Part shown: positions 46,941 through 55,405 of the stretch, piece by piece
Layout: each line of letters opens with the position of its first letter
Numbering within the stretch: position 1 is the first letter of the stretch
DNA from: Xanthomonas arboricola
Lineage (GTDB): Bacteria > Pseudomonadota > Gammaproteobacteria > Xanthomonadales > Xanthomonadaceae
Direction: 5' to 3'
Length of the DNA: 64,000 bases
NCBI RefSeq assembly: GCF_002940665.1
Contig: NZ_MIGY01000003.1
Coordinates: 248,001 to 312,000 of the forward strand
Notes under the pieces: generated by a model
What the model was told of the DNA's origin: nothing
The model's database searches: none
The model's input: only the letters and a program-made list of their open reading frames with translations
Made by a program: the position numbers and the translations under genes

Positions 46941-47482
46941 AGCAGCTCGGCAACTATCTGGGCCTGCAGGTGCTATGGCTGGTGGCCGTCAGCGCCGCTG
47001 CGCAGGCGCGCATCTGGCCCGCCCTGCTGGTGCTGGCGCTGTTCGCGCTGTATCAGCTATGGCCGTCGCGGCGTGCGCCTGGCGACCTGCAATTGCTGGT
47101 CGCCGCGCTGTCGCTGGGCTTGCTGCTGGACACCACGCTGGCCGCCGCAGGCTGGGTGCGTTATGCCGCGCCGTGGCCGGGCACCTTGCTGGCGCCGGCC
47201 TGGATCCTGGCGCTGTGGCTGGGCTTTGCGCTCACGCTCAATCATTCGCTGGCGCCGGTGATGCGGCGCCCGTGGCTGGCGGTGCTGCTGGGCACGATCG
47301 TCGGGCCGTTTTCGTACTGGTTGGCGCAACGCAGCTGGCAGGCGGTGCAATTCCAGCCACCGCAGCTACATGCCGTGGTTGCGGTCGGCATCGGTTGGGG
47401 CGTGGCCTGCGGCATGTTGTCGCTGTATGCACGCCGCCTGGCACGACCATCGCCTGCACACCTGAGGGGAGAACTGCAATGA
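46937..47482 (+). CDS. DUF2878 membrane protein
   Basis: A 181-aa inner-membrane protein with five to six hydrophobic helices. The DUF2878 signature is visible as LLLDTTLAAAGWVRY and LGFALTLNHSLAPVM. No function is known for the family; it is typically found in stress-regulated clusters with cfa and DUF1295 or DUF3833 genes. Start and stop overlap cfa and DUF1295 respectively, so it is clearly a working part of this operon. Confidence 0.88.
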   Translation: MKQLGNYLGLQVLWLVAVSAAAQARIWPALLVLALFALYQLWPSRRAPGDLQLLVAALSLGLLLDTTLAAAGWVRYAAPWPGTLLAPAWILALWLGFALTLNHSLAPVMRRPWLAVLLGTIVGPFSYWLAQRSWQAVQFQPPQLHAVVAVGIGWGVACGMLSLYARRLARPSPAHLRGELQ

Positions 47483-48261
47483 ATGCCTGGCCGCTGCTAC
47501 ATGTGGGCGTGTTTGCGAGCGTGGTGATGGTGATCGGCTGGCTGTGGCAACGCCGCAGCGGCAATGCCGGCCCGGTCGATGTGCTGTGGGCCGCGTGTCT
47601 GGCGGTGGCGGCGCCGTATTGCGCGTGGATGTCCGATGGCGCGTTGCTGCCGCGTGTGCTGGTGGGCGTGCTCGGCGGTGTCTGGGGCGCGCGCCTGGCG
47701 TTGCATCTGGGCGTGCGCGTGTTCGGCGACCCGCACGAAGATGGCCGTTATCGCGCCCTGCGCGAGCACTGGAACGGCGACCAACGCAAATTCCTGGGCT
47801 TCTTCCTGGCGCAGGCGGTGGTCGTGGTGCTGTTTTGTGTGCCGTTTCTGGCCGCTGCCAGCAACCCGACTCCGGACTGGAGCGTGTGGAGCACGCTGGC
47901 GATTGCGGTGTGGTTGATCGCGGTCGGTGGCGAAGCCCTGGCCGATAGGCAACTGTCTGCGCACAAGGCCAACCCGGCCAACCGCGGCGTCACCTGCCGC
48001 AGCGGGTTGTGGCGGTACTCGCGCCATCCCAACTACTTCTTCGAGTTCGTGCACTGGTTCGCCTATCTGGCGCTGGCCGTCGGTGCCGGGCCGTGGCCGC
48101 TTGCCCTGGCTGCGCTGGGGCCGGTGGTGATGTTCGTATTCCTGTATCGCTTCACCGGCATTCCCTACACCGAGCAGCAGGCACTGCGCTCGCGTGGTGA
48201 GGACTATGCGCAGTATCAGCGCAGCACCAGTGCGTTTTTTCCACTTCCCCCTTCGTCCTGA
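47479..48261 (+). CDS. DUF1295 membrane protein (steroid 5-alpha-reductase-like fold)
   Basis: A 260-aa integral membrane protein with about seven helices. The C-terminal half carries the family block: GVTCRSGLWRYSRHPNYFFE and then FTGIPYTEQQALRSRGEDYAQY, which in related reductases and isoprenylcysteine methyltransferases binds a nucleotide or SAM cofactor. It may therefore act as a lipid reductase or methyltransferase. AGGGGAGA before ATG 47479 is a strong ribosome-binding site inside the end of the DUF2878 gene. The second CFA-like gene starts 17 bases after its stop. Confidence 0.9.
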   Translation: MNAWPLLHVGVFASVVMVIGWLWQRRSGNAGPVDVLWAACLAVAAPYCAWMSDGALLPRVLVGVLGGVWGARLALHLGVRVFGDPHEDGRYRALREHWNGDQRKFLGFFLAQAVVVVLFCVPFLAAASNPTPDWSVWSTLAIAVWLIAVGGEALADRQLSAHKANPANRGVTCRSGLWRYSRHPNYFFEFVHWFAYLALAVGAGPWPLALAALGPVVMFVFLYRFTGIPYTEQQALRSRGEDYAQYQRSTSAFFPLPPSS

Positions 48262-48278
48262 GTCGCCTGGAGAGTCGT

Positions 48279-49349
48279 ATGTCCACCGTTACCGTTCCGC
48301 CCTCCTCGCTGCCCGAAGAATCCTTCGCCACCCGGCTGGCCGAATCCGGCGTGCTGCCCGACGCCGCACTGCGTTACGGCATCCGCCGGCTGTGCGCGCA
48401 GCGCCTGCGCGATGAGCGCACCGGCGGTGCCGACGCCAGCGGCGAACGCCAACGCACCTTCATCGACAGCCTGCGTGCCAGCGCCATCGCGATCGAAACC
48501 GATGCCGCCAATCGCCAGCACTACGAACTGCCGCCGCAGTTCTTCACCCTGTGCCTGGGCGGCCGGCTCAAGTACAGCAGCTGCTACTGGGACGCCACCA
48601 CGCCGGATCTGGATGCGGCCGAAGAACGCATGCTGGCGCTGTACGGTGAGCGCGCCGAACTGGCCGACGGCCAACGTATTCTCGAGCTGGGCTGCGGCTG
48701 GGGCTCATTGACCCTGTGGATGGCCGAGCGCTATCCCGGCGCCGCCATCACCGCGGTGTCCAACTCGCGTCCGCAGCGCGCGCACATCCTGGAGCAGTGC
48801 CGGGTGCGCGGATTGAACAACGTGCAGGTCATCACCGCCGACGTCAACGCGCTGGCGCTGCCGCCGGGCAACTTCGACCGCGTGGTGTCGGTGGAGATGT
48901 TCGAGCACATGCGTAATTACCGCGAGCTGCTGGCGCGTGTCGGCAGTTGGCTGGCGCCGGGCGGCAAGCTGTTCGTGCACATCTTCTGTCACCGCGACCT
49001 GGCCTACCCGTTCGAAGTGGCCGGCGAAGACAACTGGATGGGACGGCATTTCTTCACCGGTGGGCTGATGCCGGCGGCCGACACCCTGCTGCATTTTCAG
49101 CAGGACGTGGTCATCGAACAGCGCTGGGTGCTGTCTGGCGAGCATTACGAAAAAACCGCCAACGCCTGGCTGGAAAATCAGGACCGCCACCGCGAGCAGA
49201 TCATGCCGCTATTGCGGCAGACCTATGGCGACGATGCGCAGCGCTGGTGGCAGCGCTGGCGGATGTTCTGGCTGGCCTGCGCCGAGCTGTTCGGTTACGA
49301 CCAGGGCCGCGAATGGGGCGTGGCGCATTACCGCTTCGTCAAACGCTGA
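48279..49349 (+). CDS. CFA-family methyltransferase, divergent paralogue
   Basis: A 356-aa SAM-dependent methyltransferase of the cyclopropane-fatty-acid synthase superfamily. AIETDAANRQHYELPPQFF, KYSSCYWD, the SAM loop ELGCGWGSLTLW (136-147) and VVSVEMFEHMRNY are present. The last motif differs from the EMIEAIG of the first paralogue and resembles that of N- and C-methyltransferases related to CFA synthase, so it may methylate without closing a ring. The C-terminal ~120 residues are rich in Trp, His and Arg. TGGAGAG gives a good ribosome-binding site. It is the last gene of the operon; an imperfect GAGTGGA hairpin lies at 49391-49422. Confidence 0.88.
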   Translation: MSTVTVPPSSLPEESFATRLAESGVLPDAALRYGIRRLCAQRLRDERTGGADASGERQRTFIDSLRASAIAIETDAANRQHYELPPQFFTLCLGGRLKYSSCYWDATTPDLDAAEERMLALYGERAELADGQRILELGCGWGSLTLWMAERYPGAAITAVSNSRPQRAHILEQCRVRGLNNVQVITADVNALALPPGNFDRVVSVEMFEHMRNYRELLARVGSWLAPGGKLFVHIFCHRDLAYPFEVAGEDNWMGRHFFTGGLMPAADTLLHFQQDVVIEQRWVLSGEHYEKTANAWLENQDRHREQIMPLLRQTYGDDAQRWWQRWRMFWLACAELFGYDQGREWGVAHYRFVKR

Positions 49350-49585
49350 TTGCCGCACGCGCGCGCGTCGAAACGACAAGGCGGCCCACACGAGTGGAGC
49401 CCGATATGTCGGCGTTCCACTCATGGGGTGCGCCGACGAGCGCGCTGGCGATCCTGCCAAGCCGACCCGCGATCAGCTTTCGCCACTGTCTTTCAGACAA
49501 CGCCGCGATGCATGTCCGAGCGCATGCGCGCAGATGACACGGCGTCGGCGCGCGATCGAGCCGCGCTCCGCGCGCAGCCCTGCGA

Positions 49586-49933
49586 TCAGCTCGCCGCAGC
49601 GGTGATCACGATTTCCACCTTCCACTCCGGCCGCGCCAATTTGGCTTCGACCGTGGCGCGCGCGGGGGTGAAGCCGTGCGGCACCCATTCGTCCCAGGCC
49701 TTGTTCATGCCGTCGAAATCGGCGATGTCGGCCAGGAAGATTTCCGCGCGCAGGATCTTGGTCTTGTCGCTGGCGGCCTGCGCGAGCAGCTTGTCGATTT
49801 CGCCCAGCACCTGGCGGGTCTGCCCGGTGATGTCTTGGCTGGTGTCTTCGGCAATCTGGCCGGCCAGGTAGCACACGCCGCCATGGACGGTCATTTCCGA
49901 CATCCGCGGACCCGCATCGAATCGCTGCAGCAT
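49586..49933 (-). CDS. RidA-family enamine/imine deaminase
   Basis: A 115-aa protein of the RidA/YjgF family. It deaminates reactive enamine or imine intermediates made by PLP enzymes. VCYLAGQIAED, FLADIADFDGMNKAW and the C-terminal PARATVEAKL with the conserved Arg of the active site are visible. ATG 49933 is the standard start. It lies 11 bases after the DUF998 gene in the same direction, so the two probably share a transcript. Confidence 0.92.
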   Translation of the reverse strand: MLQRFDAGPRMSEMTVHGGVCYLAGQIAEDTSQDITGQTRQVLGEIDKLLAQAASDKTKILRAEIFLADIADFDGMNKAWDEWVPHGFTPARATVEAKLARPEWKVEIVITAAAS

Positions 49934-49944
49934 TTTCAGACTTC

Positions 49945-50652
49945 CTACGGTTGATTGACCCGGGCATTGTCCCGCGAATGCGGCAAACGTGCAGCCCCGG
50001 CGCGCACGTGCTGCGCCAACCACGTCCCCACCCGCACCATCCAGGCTACGATCAACACGATGGCGCTCTTCTGGCTGACGCCCAGCGGCGCGCGGGTGAC
50101 CGTGACGTGGAACAGCAATACCGCAAACGCGCTCAGGCCCAGGCCGAACGCAGTGGCGAAGTGGCCTTGCCACATCCGGTCGCGGCGGAAGTACCAGGAC
50201 TGCAGCAACACCGCCGCAATCACGCACAGAAACGTCATGTCGGCCGAGAGCAAATGCACCAGCATGGCCGCGTCGGGCGCCAGCTCCGGCATCCAGCTAT
50301 CGCCGATCGACACCATGCTCAGGCCCACCGCCGCCGCCAGGAACAGCGCCACCACGGTGCGGCTGCGCGCGGGCGGTGCAAGTGCCGTCTGCAGGCCCAG
50401 CGCCATCCACGCCATCGCGGCAGCCAACACGCAATAGGCCGTGCGCAACAGCAGGCCGTAGGCCCCGTGCAGATATGCGCTCAATTGTGCGTCGATCCAG
50501 TCCAGATCACCGCGCAGCCATTGCAGCAGCAGAATCAAGGCGATGAAGGCCAGGCCCGTGCAGGCGGCCACTGCGCCGGCCTGCCCGGCCCGGCGTGGCG
50601 GGCACGACGTCCCGGCTGGCATCGCGTTGCCATTGCAGTATCGATCATCCAT
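49945..50652 (-). CDS. DUF998-type membrane protein
   Basis: A 235-aa inner-membrane protein with about six hydrophobic helices and short loops, with LVHLLSADMTFLCVIAAVLLQSWYF in the centre. Arrangement and size fit DUF998, a family of unknown function. ATG 50652 (MDDRYCN) is chosen because the membrane part starts ~30 residues later; the open frame continues upstream without membrane character. It is divergent from mprF (222 bases) and cotranscribed with ridA downstream. Confidence 0.7.
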   Translation of the reverse strand: MDDRYCNGNAMPAGTSCPPRRAGQAGAVAACTGLAFIALILLLQWLRGDLDWIDAQLSAYLHGAYGLLLRTAYCVLAAAMAWMALGLQTALAPPARSRTVVALFLAAAVGLSMVSIGDSWMPELAPDAAMLVHLLSADMTFLCVIAAVLLQSWYFRRDRMWQGHFATAFGLGLSAFAVLLFHVTVTRAPLGVSQKSAIVLIVAWMVRVGTWLAQHVRAGAARLPHSRDNARVNQP

Positions 50653-50874
50653 CAACAGTCTGCCTCTGTTGCAACGGTCATGGTGTCCATGTCGGTCTGC
50701 TGCGGCACGTGGGCGCAGCGATGCCCTATGATGCGCGCGGCCGTCCTGCGCCGACACCTGTCGGCGCGACCGAACCCTGCGTTCACCTCATTCGGCACCC
50801 ACGCGACCACCCTGCATGTACCTTGACACCGACCGGCCCATGCAGACCAACCACCCGCGCGGCACATCCCGTGC

Positions 50875-53478
50875 ATGCGCCCCTCTTCCCCTCCAGCAGA
50901 TCCCGTTTCCCTCATGACGGATACTTCCGTGTCTTCCCAAGCGCCGACCAGCGGGTGGCGCCGCGCCTTGCCGGTGATCGTCAGCCTGGCGATCCTGGCG
51001 ATGGCGCTGCACGCGCTGTCGGCGCAGTTCACCGACCATGGCTATCGGCAGATCCGCCAGGCCTTCCGTGCCTTGGGGGTCGGCCAGATCGCACTCACCT
51101 TGTTGCTGGGCTTGAGCAGCTACGCCTGCCTGGTGGGCTTCGACTGGGTCGGGCTCAAGCGCACCGGCAAGCGGCTGCATCCGGCGCGCGTGGGCATCAC
51201 CGCCTTCATGGCGCACGCGGTGGGACAGACGCTGGGGTTTGCCGCACTCACCGGCGGCGCGGTCCGCCTGCGCGGCTATGGCAGCGTCGGGCTGACCCTG
51301 GCCGAGATCGGCCAGGTGGTGCTGATGAGCACGCTGGGCTTCATCTTCGGCGCCTGGGTGCTGCTTGGCTTGGCGCTGCTGCTGGAACCGGAAGCGGCTG
51401 CGCGTGCGTTGCCGATCACCGCGCAAGGCATCCGCATCGCCGGCATCGCCTTGCTGGTCGGCTACGTCGTGATGCTGGGACTGGTCGGCAGACAGGGCCG
51501 CGAATTCGGGATCCGCAGTCATCGCTTCTGGCTGCCCGACCGCACCACGGTGCTGGGCGTGACCGCACTCAGCGTGGTCGAGCTGGGCCTGGCGGCCGCC
51601 GCGTTCTACGTGCTGCTGCCGCCGGCCCCGGGCACCGGCTACTTCGGTTTTATCGGGATCTGGTTGGTGGCGGTGGTCGCCGGCTTGATCTCCACCGTAC
51701 CGGCCGGACTGGGCGTGTTCGAGTGGAGCCTGCTCAAGCTGCTGCCGCATGTCACCCCCGCCGCGGTGCTGGCCGCCGCGCTGGCCTACCGGGTCACCTA
51801 CTACATCGTGCCGCTGCTGATCTCGGTGGCGATGGCGGCAGCCTCCGGCCTGGGCGCACCGGTGCGCGCCAGCGCCAGCACCGCACGCACGGTATGGAAG
51901 GCCTTGCGCCCGTGGTTGCCGCAGATCCTGGCGCTGGCGGTGTTTGCGGTGGGTGCGGCGCTGGTCATCGACGGCACCTTGCCCACTCCGCGCGCGCGCC
52001 AGGAAGTGGCGCCGCTGCCACTGATCGAAACCTCGCATCTGCTGGTCAGCCTGGGCGGCATGGTGCTGCTGCTGATCGGCCAGGGCCTGCAACGTCGCAG
52101 CCATGCGGCCTGGGTGCTGGCGCTGGGCGTGTGCATCCTGCTGCCGCCGCTGTCGCTGTTGCGCGGCAGCCATATCTCGGTGTCGTTGTCGGCGGCGCTG
52201 GCCGCAGTGGCGCTGTGGGCGGCACGCCGCGAGTTCTACCGCCAGGGCGCGCTGCTGGACGAAGCCTGGTCATGGCGCTGGCTGAGCAACCTCGGCCTGG
52301 TGCTGGTGGCCACGTTCTGGCTGCTGTTCTTCGTCTACAGCCACGTCGAATACAGCAACGACCTGTGGTGGGAATTCGCCACCTCGGCCAATGCCCCGCG
52401 TGCGCTGCGCGCGGCGCTGATCCTGTGCGTGGGCGTGATCGTGTTCGGCATGGCGCGCCTGCTGCGTGGCGGCCGCCGCCCGATGCCGTCCGCCGATGCG
52501 CAGACCCTGCAGACGCTGGCGCCGATCCTGGCCATTAGTACTGACACCCAGGCCTGCCTGGCGCTGACCGGCGACAAGGCCTTCCTGCTCGATGAGCAGG
52601 GCCGCGGGTTTGTGATGATGCAGCGTTACGGCGGCTCGCTGATCTCGATGGGCGACCCGGTCGGCCCGCCGGAGGTCGCACGCGCACTGATCTGGCGCTT
52701 CCGCGAAGAGGCCGACCATATGGGCCTGCGCCCGGTGTTCTACCAGGTCGGCGAAAAATACTGGCAGACCTACCTCGATATGGGCCTGACCCTGGTCAAA
52801 CTGGGCGAAGAGGCGATCGTGCCGCTGGAAGGCTTCACCCTCGAGGGCCGCGACCGCGCCGATCTGCGCCAGGCCTGGAACCGCGGCAAGCGCGGCGGCC
52901 TGACCTTCCGCATGCTGCAGCCCGAACAGGTGGATGCGGTACTGCCGCGTCTGTCCGACGTGTCCGAACAATGGCTGGAAGAAAAGTCCGGCGAAGAAAA
53001 AGGCTTCTCGCTGGGCAGCTTCGATGCGGACTATCTGCGCCGCTTCCCGGTGGCAGTGGCCGAGGCGGAAGGCGAAATCGTGGCCTTCGCCAATGTGTGG
53101 TGGGCGCCGGCCGGCGGCGAGCTGTCGGTGGACCTGATGCGGCACAGCGCGCAGGCACCCAAGGGCACGATGGACTTCCTGTTCATCGAGCTGTTCCTGT
53201 GGGGGCAAGCCAACGGTTATACGCGCTTCTCGCTGGGCATGGCGCCACTGTCGGGCCTGGCCGAGCATCGCCTGGCCGGCCGCTGGAACCGCTTCGCCAG
53301 CCTGGTCGCACGTCATGGCGAACGCTTCTATGGCTTCAGCGGCCTGCGCCGCTTCAAGTCGAAATTCGCCCCGACCTGGCGCCCGCGCTATCTGGTCGCG
53401 CCCGGCGGCATGCATCTGCCGGCGGCGCTGCTGGATGTCACCCGATTGATCTCGGTGGAGCCGGGCCGGCAGGAGTAA
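50875..53478 (+). CDS. mprF: Phosphatidylglycerol aminoacyltransferase/flippase MprF
   Basis: An 867-aa bifunctional protein. The N-terminal ~500 residues have about 14 membrane helices and form the flippase part (LGFAALTGGAVRLRGYG, VPAGLGVFEWSLLK). The C-terminal ~340 residues form the cytosolic synthase that moves an amino acid, usually lysine or alanine, from aminoacyl-tRNA to phosphatidylglycerol: RYGGSLISMGDPVGPP, GEEAIVPLEGFTLEG, FSLGMAPLSGL. This reduces surface charge and protects against cationic peptides and acid. ATG 50914 (MTDTSV) is a possible shorter start; neither has a good ribosome-binding site. It faces the acvB-like gene across a repeat-rich gap. Confidence 0.93.
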   Translation: MRPSSPPADPVSLMTDTSVSSQAPTSGWRRALPVIVSLAILAMALHALSAQFTDHGYRQIRQAFRALGVGQIALTLLLGLSSYACLVGFDWVGLKRTGKRLHPARVGITAFMAHAVGQTLGFAALTGGAVRLRGYGSVGLTLAEIGQVVLMSTLGFIFGAWVLLGLALLLEPEAAARALPITAQGIRIAGIALLVGYVVMLGLVGRQGREFGIRSHRFWLPDRTTVLGVTALSVVELGLAAAAFYVLLPPAPGTGYFGFIGIWLVAVVAGLISTVPAGLGVFEWSLLKLLPHVTPAAVLAAALAYRVTYYIVPLLISVAMAAASGLGAPVRASASTARTVWKALRPWLPQILALAVFAVGAALVIDGTLPTPRARQEVAPLPLIETSHLLVSLGGMVLLLIGQGLQRRSHAAWVLALGVCILLPPLSLLRGSHISVSLSAALAAVALWAARREFYRQGALLDEAWSWRWLSNLGLVLVATFWLLFFVYSHVEYSNDLWWEFATSANAPRALRAALILCVGVIVFGMARLLRGGRRPMPSADAQTLQTLAPILAISTDTQACLALTGDKAFLLDEQGRGFVMMQRYGGSLISMGDPVGPPEVARALIWRFREEADHMGLRPVFYQVGEKYWQTYLDMGLTLVKLGEEAIVPLEGFTLEGRDRADLRQAWNRGKRGGLTFRMLQPEQVDAVLPRLSDVSEQWLEEKSGEEKGFSLGSFDADYLRRFPVAVAEAEGEIVAFANVWWAPAGGELSVDLMRHSAQAPKGTMDFLFIELFLWGQANGYTRFSLGMAPLSGLAEHRLAGRWNRFASLVARHGERFYGFSGLRRFKSKFAPTWRPRYLVAPGGMHLPAALLDVTRLISVEPGRQE

Positions 53479-53502
53479 GGCCACACCGGAGCTACGGTTT
53501 TT

Positions 53503-53539
53503 ATGCGAATGCTTCGCTCTGCTGCGGGCGCTTGCACGT
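53503..53539 (+). repeat. direct repeat unit A
   Basis: ATGCGAATGCTTCGCTCTGC then TGCGGGCGCTTGCACGT; matches unit B at 53745 at 32 of 37 bases. Confidence 0.85.
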
Positions 53540-53617
53540 GTCCCTGAAGGCATTGCTTGCCGATCAGCCGTAGCAATCTTGGGAGCGTGGTGCCGCGTCC
53601 GGGGGCGGGACCGTGTG

Positions 53618-53669
53618 GCGGCATGGATGCCGCCACCGAGCCTCCACGGACGGATTCACGGCGTGTCCC
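53618..53669 (+). repeat. REP-like inverted repeat, left arm
   Basis: Starts with the palindrome GCGGCATGGATGCCGC and ends GGCGTGTCCC. Its complement is found at 53792-53843 with 43 of 52 identities; 122 bases separate the arms. Confidence 0.85.
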
Positions 53670-53744
53670 GACACCGGATGCGGCGCCGCGCTGCCGATCG
53701 ACTCCGCACACCGATCAATCTTGTGCACGACATCTGGCGTTTCC

Positions 53745-53781
53745 ATGCGAGTGCTTAGGTCTCTTGCGGGCGCTTGCACGT
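53745..53781 (+). repeat. direct repeat unit B
   Basis: Second copy of the 37-base unit at 53503, in the same orientation, ending TGCGGGCGCTTGCACGT. Confidence 0.85.
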
Positions 53782-53791
53782 ATACCGGCAT

Positions 53792-53843
53792 GGGACACGC
53801 CGCAAGTACGTCCCTGTAGGCTCTGGCGCGGCATCCATGCCGC
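53792..53843 (-). repeat. REP-like inverted repeat, right arm
   Basis: Plus strand begins GGGACACGCCGCAAGTACGT and ends with the palindrome GCGGCATCCATGCCGC. Inverted partner of 53618-53669. Confidence 0.85.
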
Positions 53844-53962
53844 TCAAGGTCCCACGCCGGCACCCGCGCAAGCACCACCGGTTGTTGTCGGTTGCGGAAA
53901 GAAATGCCGCGGGCCTGCCGGGCTGCTGGGGGCCGAACCTAACGGCGACATGCCGCGCTTGC

Positions 53963-55336
53963 TTACGGCTTCGACAGCGCGTGCAGCTGCTCCATGATCA
54001 CCTTGGACAGGGTCGCGTAATCGCCCTTGAAGTGGTGATCACCCGGCAGCGCGACCCGCTTGGCCGCCTGTGCCGGCAGGCTTGGGCAGAGCGCGTCCTG
54101 GTCGTCCTGGCCGTAGATGCACACGGTGGTGCCGGCGGGCAGCCGCTGCACTTCCGGCGCGATCGGCAGGCCTTCGTCGTCCGAGCCCAGCCAGTTGCTG
54201 ACGTGGAATTCGTAATCGGCCAGCTTGCCCACCGACAACAGCGCGGTCATGCGCAGGTTCTGCTTGGTCTGCGCCGGCAGCTTGTTGATCGCGGCCGGCA
54301 ACACGTCCGCGCCCTGCGAGAAGCCGATCAGCACCACCCGCTGACGTTGCCAGCGCTGCGCATAGAAACGTGCGATGCGATCCAGATCGGTGGCAAAGCC
54401 CTGCGGTGTGCGCTCGGTCCAGAAGTAACGCAGCGAATCCAGGCCGACCACCGGGATGCCTTGCGCAGCCAGGGCATCGGCCACCTCTTCGTCCAGGCCC
54501 GCCCAGCCACCGTCGCCGGAGACGAAAATCACGAAGGTGTCGTCGTCGCTATCGCCATCGGGCTTGGCCGGCAGTTCCACCACCGGCAGATCTTCCAGCC
54601 CGCCCGGCGGTGGCGGCAGCGCCACGCCCTTCTGCTCGCCCAGCGAGCGTGCCGCCGCGCGCAGGCCCGGCAGGATGTCGTCCTGCGCCGAACGCGTGAA
54701 CGTGCGCGCCTGCGGCACCTGCTTGAGGAAACCGTCCTCGGCCGCGGCCGGGCAACGCTTGTCCTGGCTGCCGGCAAGCACCCAGGGAATCTGCAACGGC
54801 ACCGGCAGCAGCGTGTTGCTGCCCGGACGCACGCCCGGCTGGCAGATCGCTTGGTCGGACACCGTCGCCGGGCACAGCCCATCGGTCAGCACGCCGGCCA
54901 GCACATGCGGCTTGGCTTGCGCCGCGATCGCATAGGCCAGGGCGGCCCCTTCGCCGTCGCCGACCAGCAGCGGCAGGCGGTAGGTGGGGATGTGGTAGAA
55001 GGCCTGCACATAGCGCGAGAAATTCTCCACATCGCCGACCGAGAACGTGCAGGTACCGCCGGCCTTGCGCAGCACCGCATACAGATGCGCGGTATCCACC
55101 ATCGCCACCAGCGCACCATCGGCACGCAGGCTTTCCGCCTGGGTCTGGCGCTTGACGTTGTTGCCGGTGCCGGTCAGCCAGATCACCACACGCTGCGGCT
55201 CGCTTTTGGGCATCAGCACCGGCACCTGCTCGAAGCGGCCGTGGCTCACCGGTTGCGTGGTCTGCGCAGTGGCCATGCTCGATAGCGTCAACACCACCAC
55301 ACCGCAGAGCGCGCTCCACATCTCAAGTCGTCGCAT
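53963..55336 (-). CDS. AcvB/VirJ-family periplasmic lipase-like protein
   Basis: A 457-aa exported protein from ATG 55336; an upstream TTG at 55363 is a less likely start. A signal peptide ends near SSMATA. It contains two alpha/beta-hydrolase-like halves. The C-terminal one has IFVSGDGGWAGLD and the nucleophile elbow LIGFSQGADV, with a late His in LPGDHHFKGDY. The N-terminal one has GDGEG where a GxSxG would be expected, so it is probably not catalytic. AcvB proteins of Agrobacterium and Rhizobium hydrolyse lysyl-phosphatidylglycerol; convergence with mprF supports the same role here, balancing lipid aminoacylation. Confidence 0.88.
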   Translation of the reverse strand: MRRLEMWSALCGVVVLTLSSMATAQTTQPVSHGRFEQVPVLMPKSEPQRVVIWLTGTGNNVKRQTQAESLRADGALVAMVDTAHLYAVLRKAGGTCTFSVGDVENFSRYVQAFYHIPTYRLPLLVGDGEGAALAYAIAAQAKPHVLAGVLTDGLCPATVSDQAICQPGVRPGSNTLLPVPLQIPWVLAGSQDKRCPAAAEDGFLKQVPQARTFTRSAQDDILPGLRAAARSLGEQKGVALPPPPGGLEDLPVVELPAKPDGDSDDDTFVIFVSGDGGWAGLDEEVADALAAQGIPVVGLDSLRYFWTERTPQGFATDLDRIARFYAQRWQRQRVVLIGFSQGADVLPAAINKLPAQTKQNLRMTALLSVGKLADYEFHVSNWLGSDDEGLPIAPEVQRLPAGTTVCIYGQDDQDALCPSLPAQAAKRVALPGDHHFKGDYATLSKVIMEQLHALSKP

Positions 55337-55405
55337 GTCGCACCATCGGGAAAAGTGGTTCAAAGATAATCGGTCCAGGCGGCCACGCGAAGCGCGGCGC
55401 TTCGC

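Larger units (their letters stand above)
53479..53962. other. 484-base gap built from inverted and direct repeats
   Basis: No gene was found between the convergent mprF and acvB-like genes. It holds a 37-base direct repeat (53503-53539 and 53745-53781, 32 identities) and a 52-base inverted repeat (53618-53669 and 53792-53843, 43 identities). It could fold into a large cruciform or transcript hairpin. Confidence 0.85.

Noticed and set aside
53479..53962. Insertion sequence or MITE with terminal target duplications
   Set aside because: The repeats are nested and imperfect, no transposase is present and no flanking target duplication was seen; REP-like description fits better.
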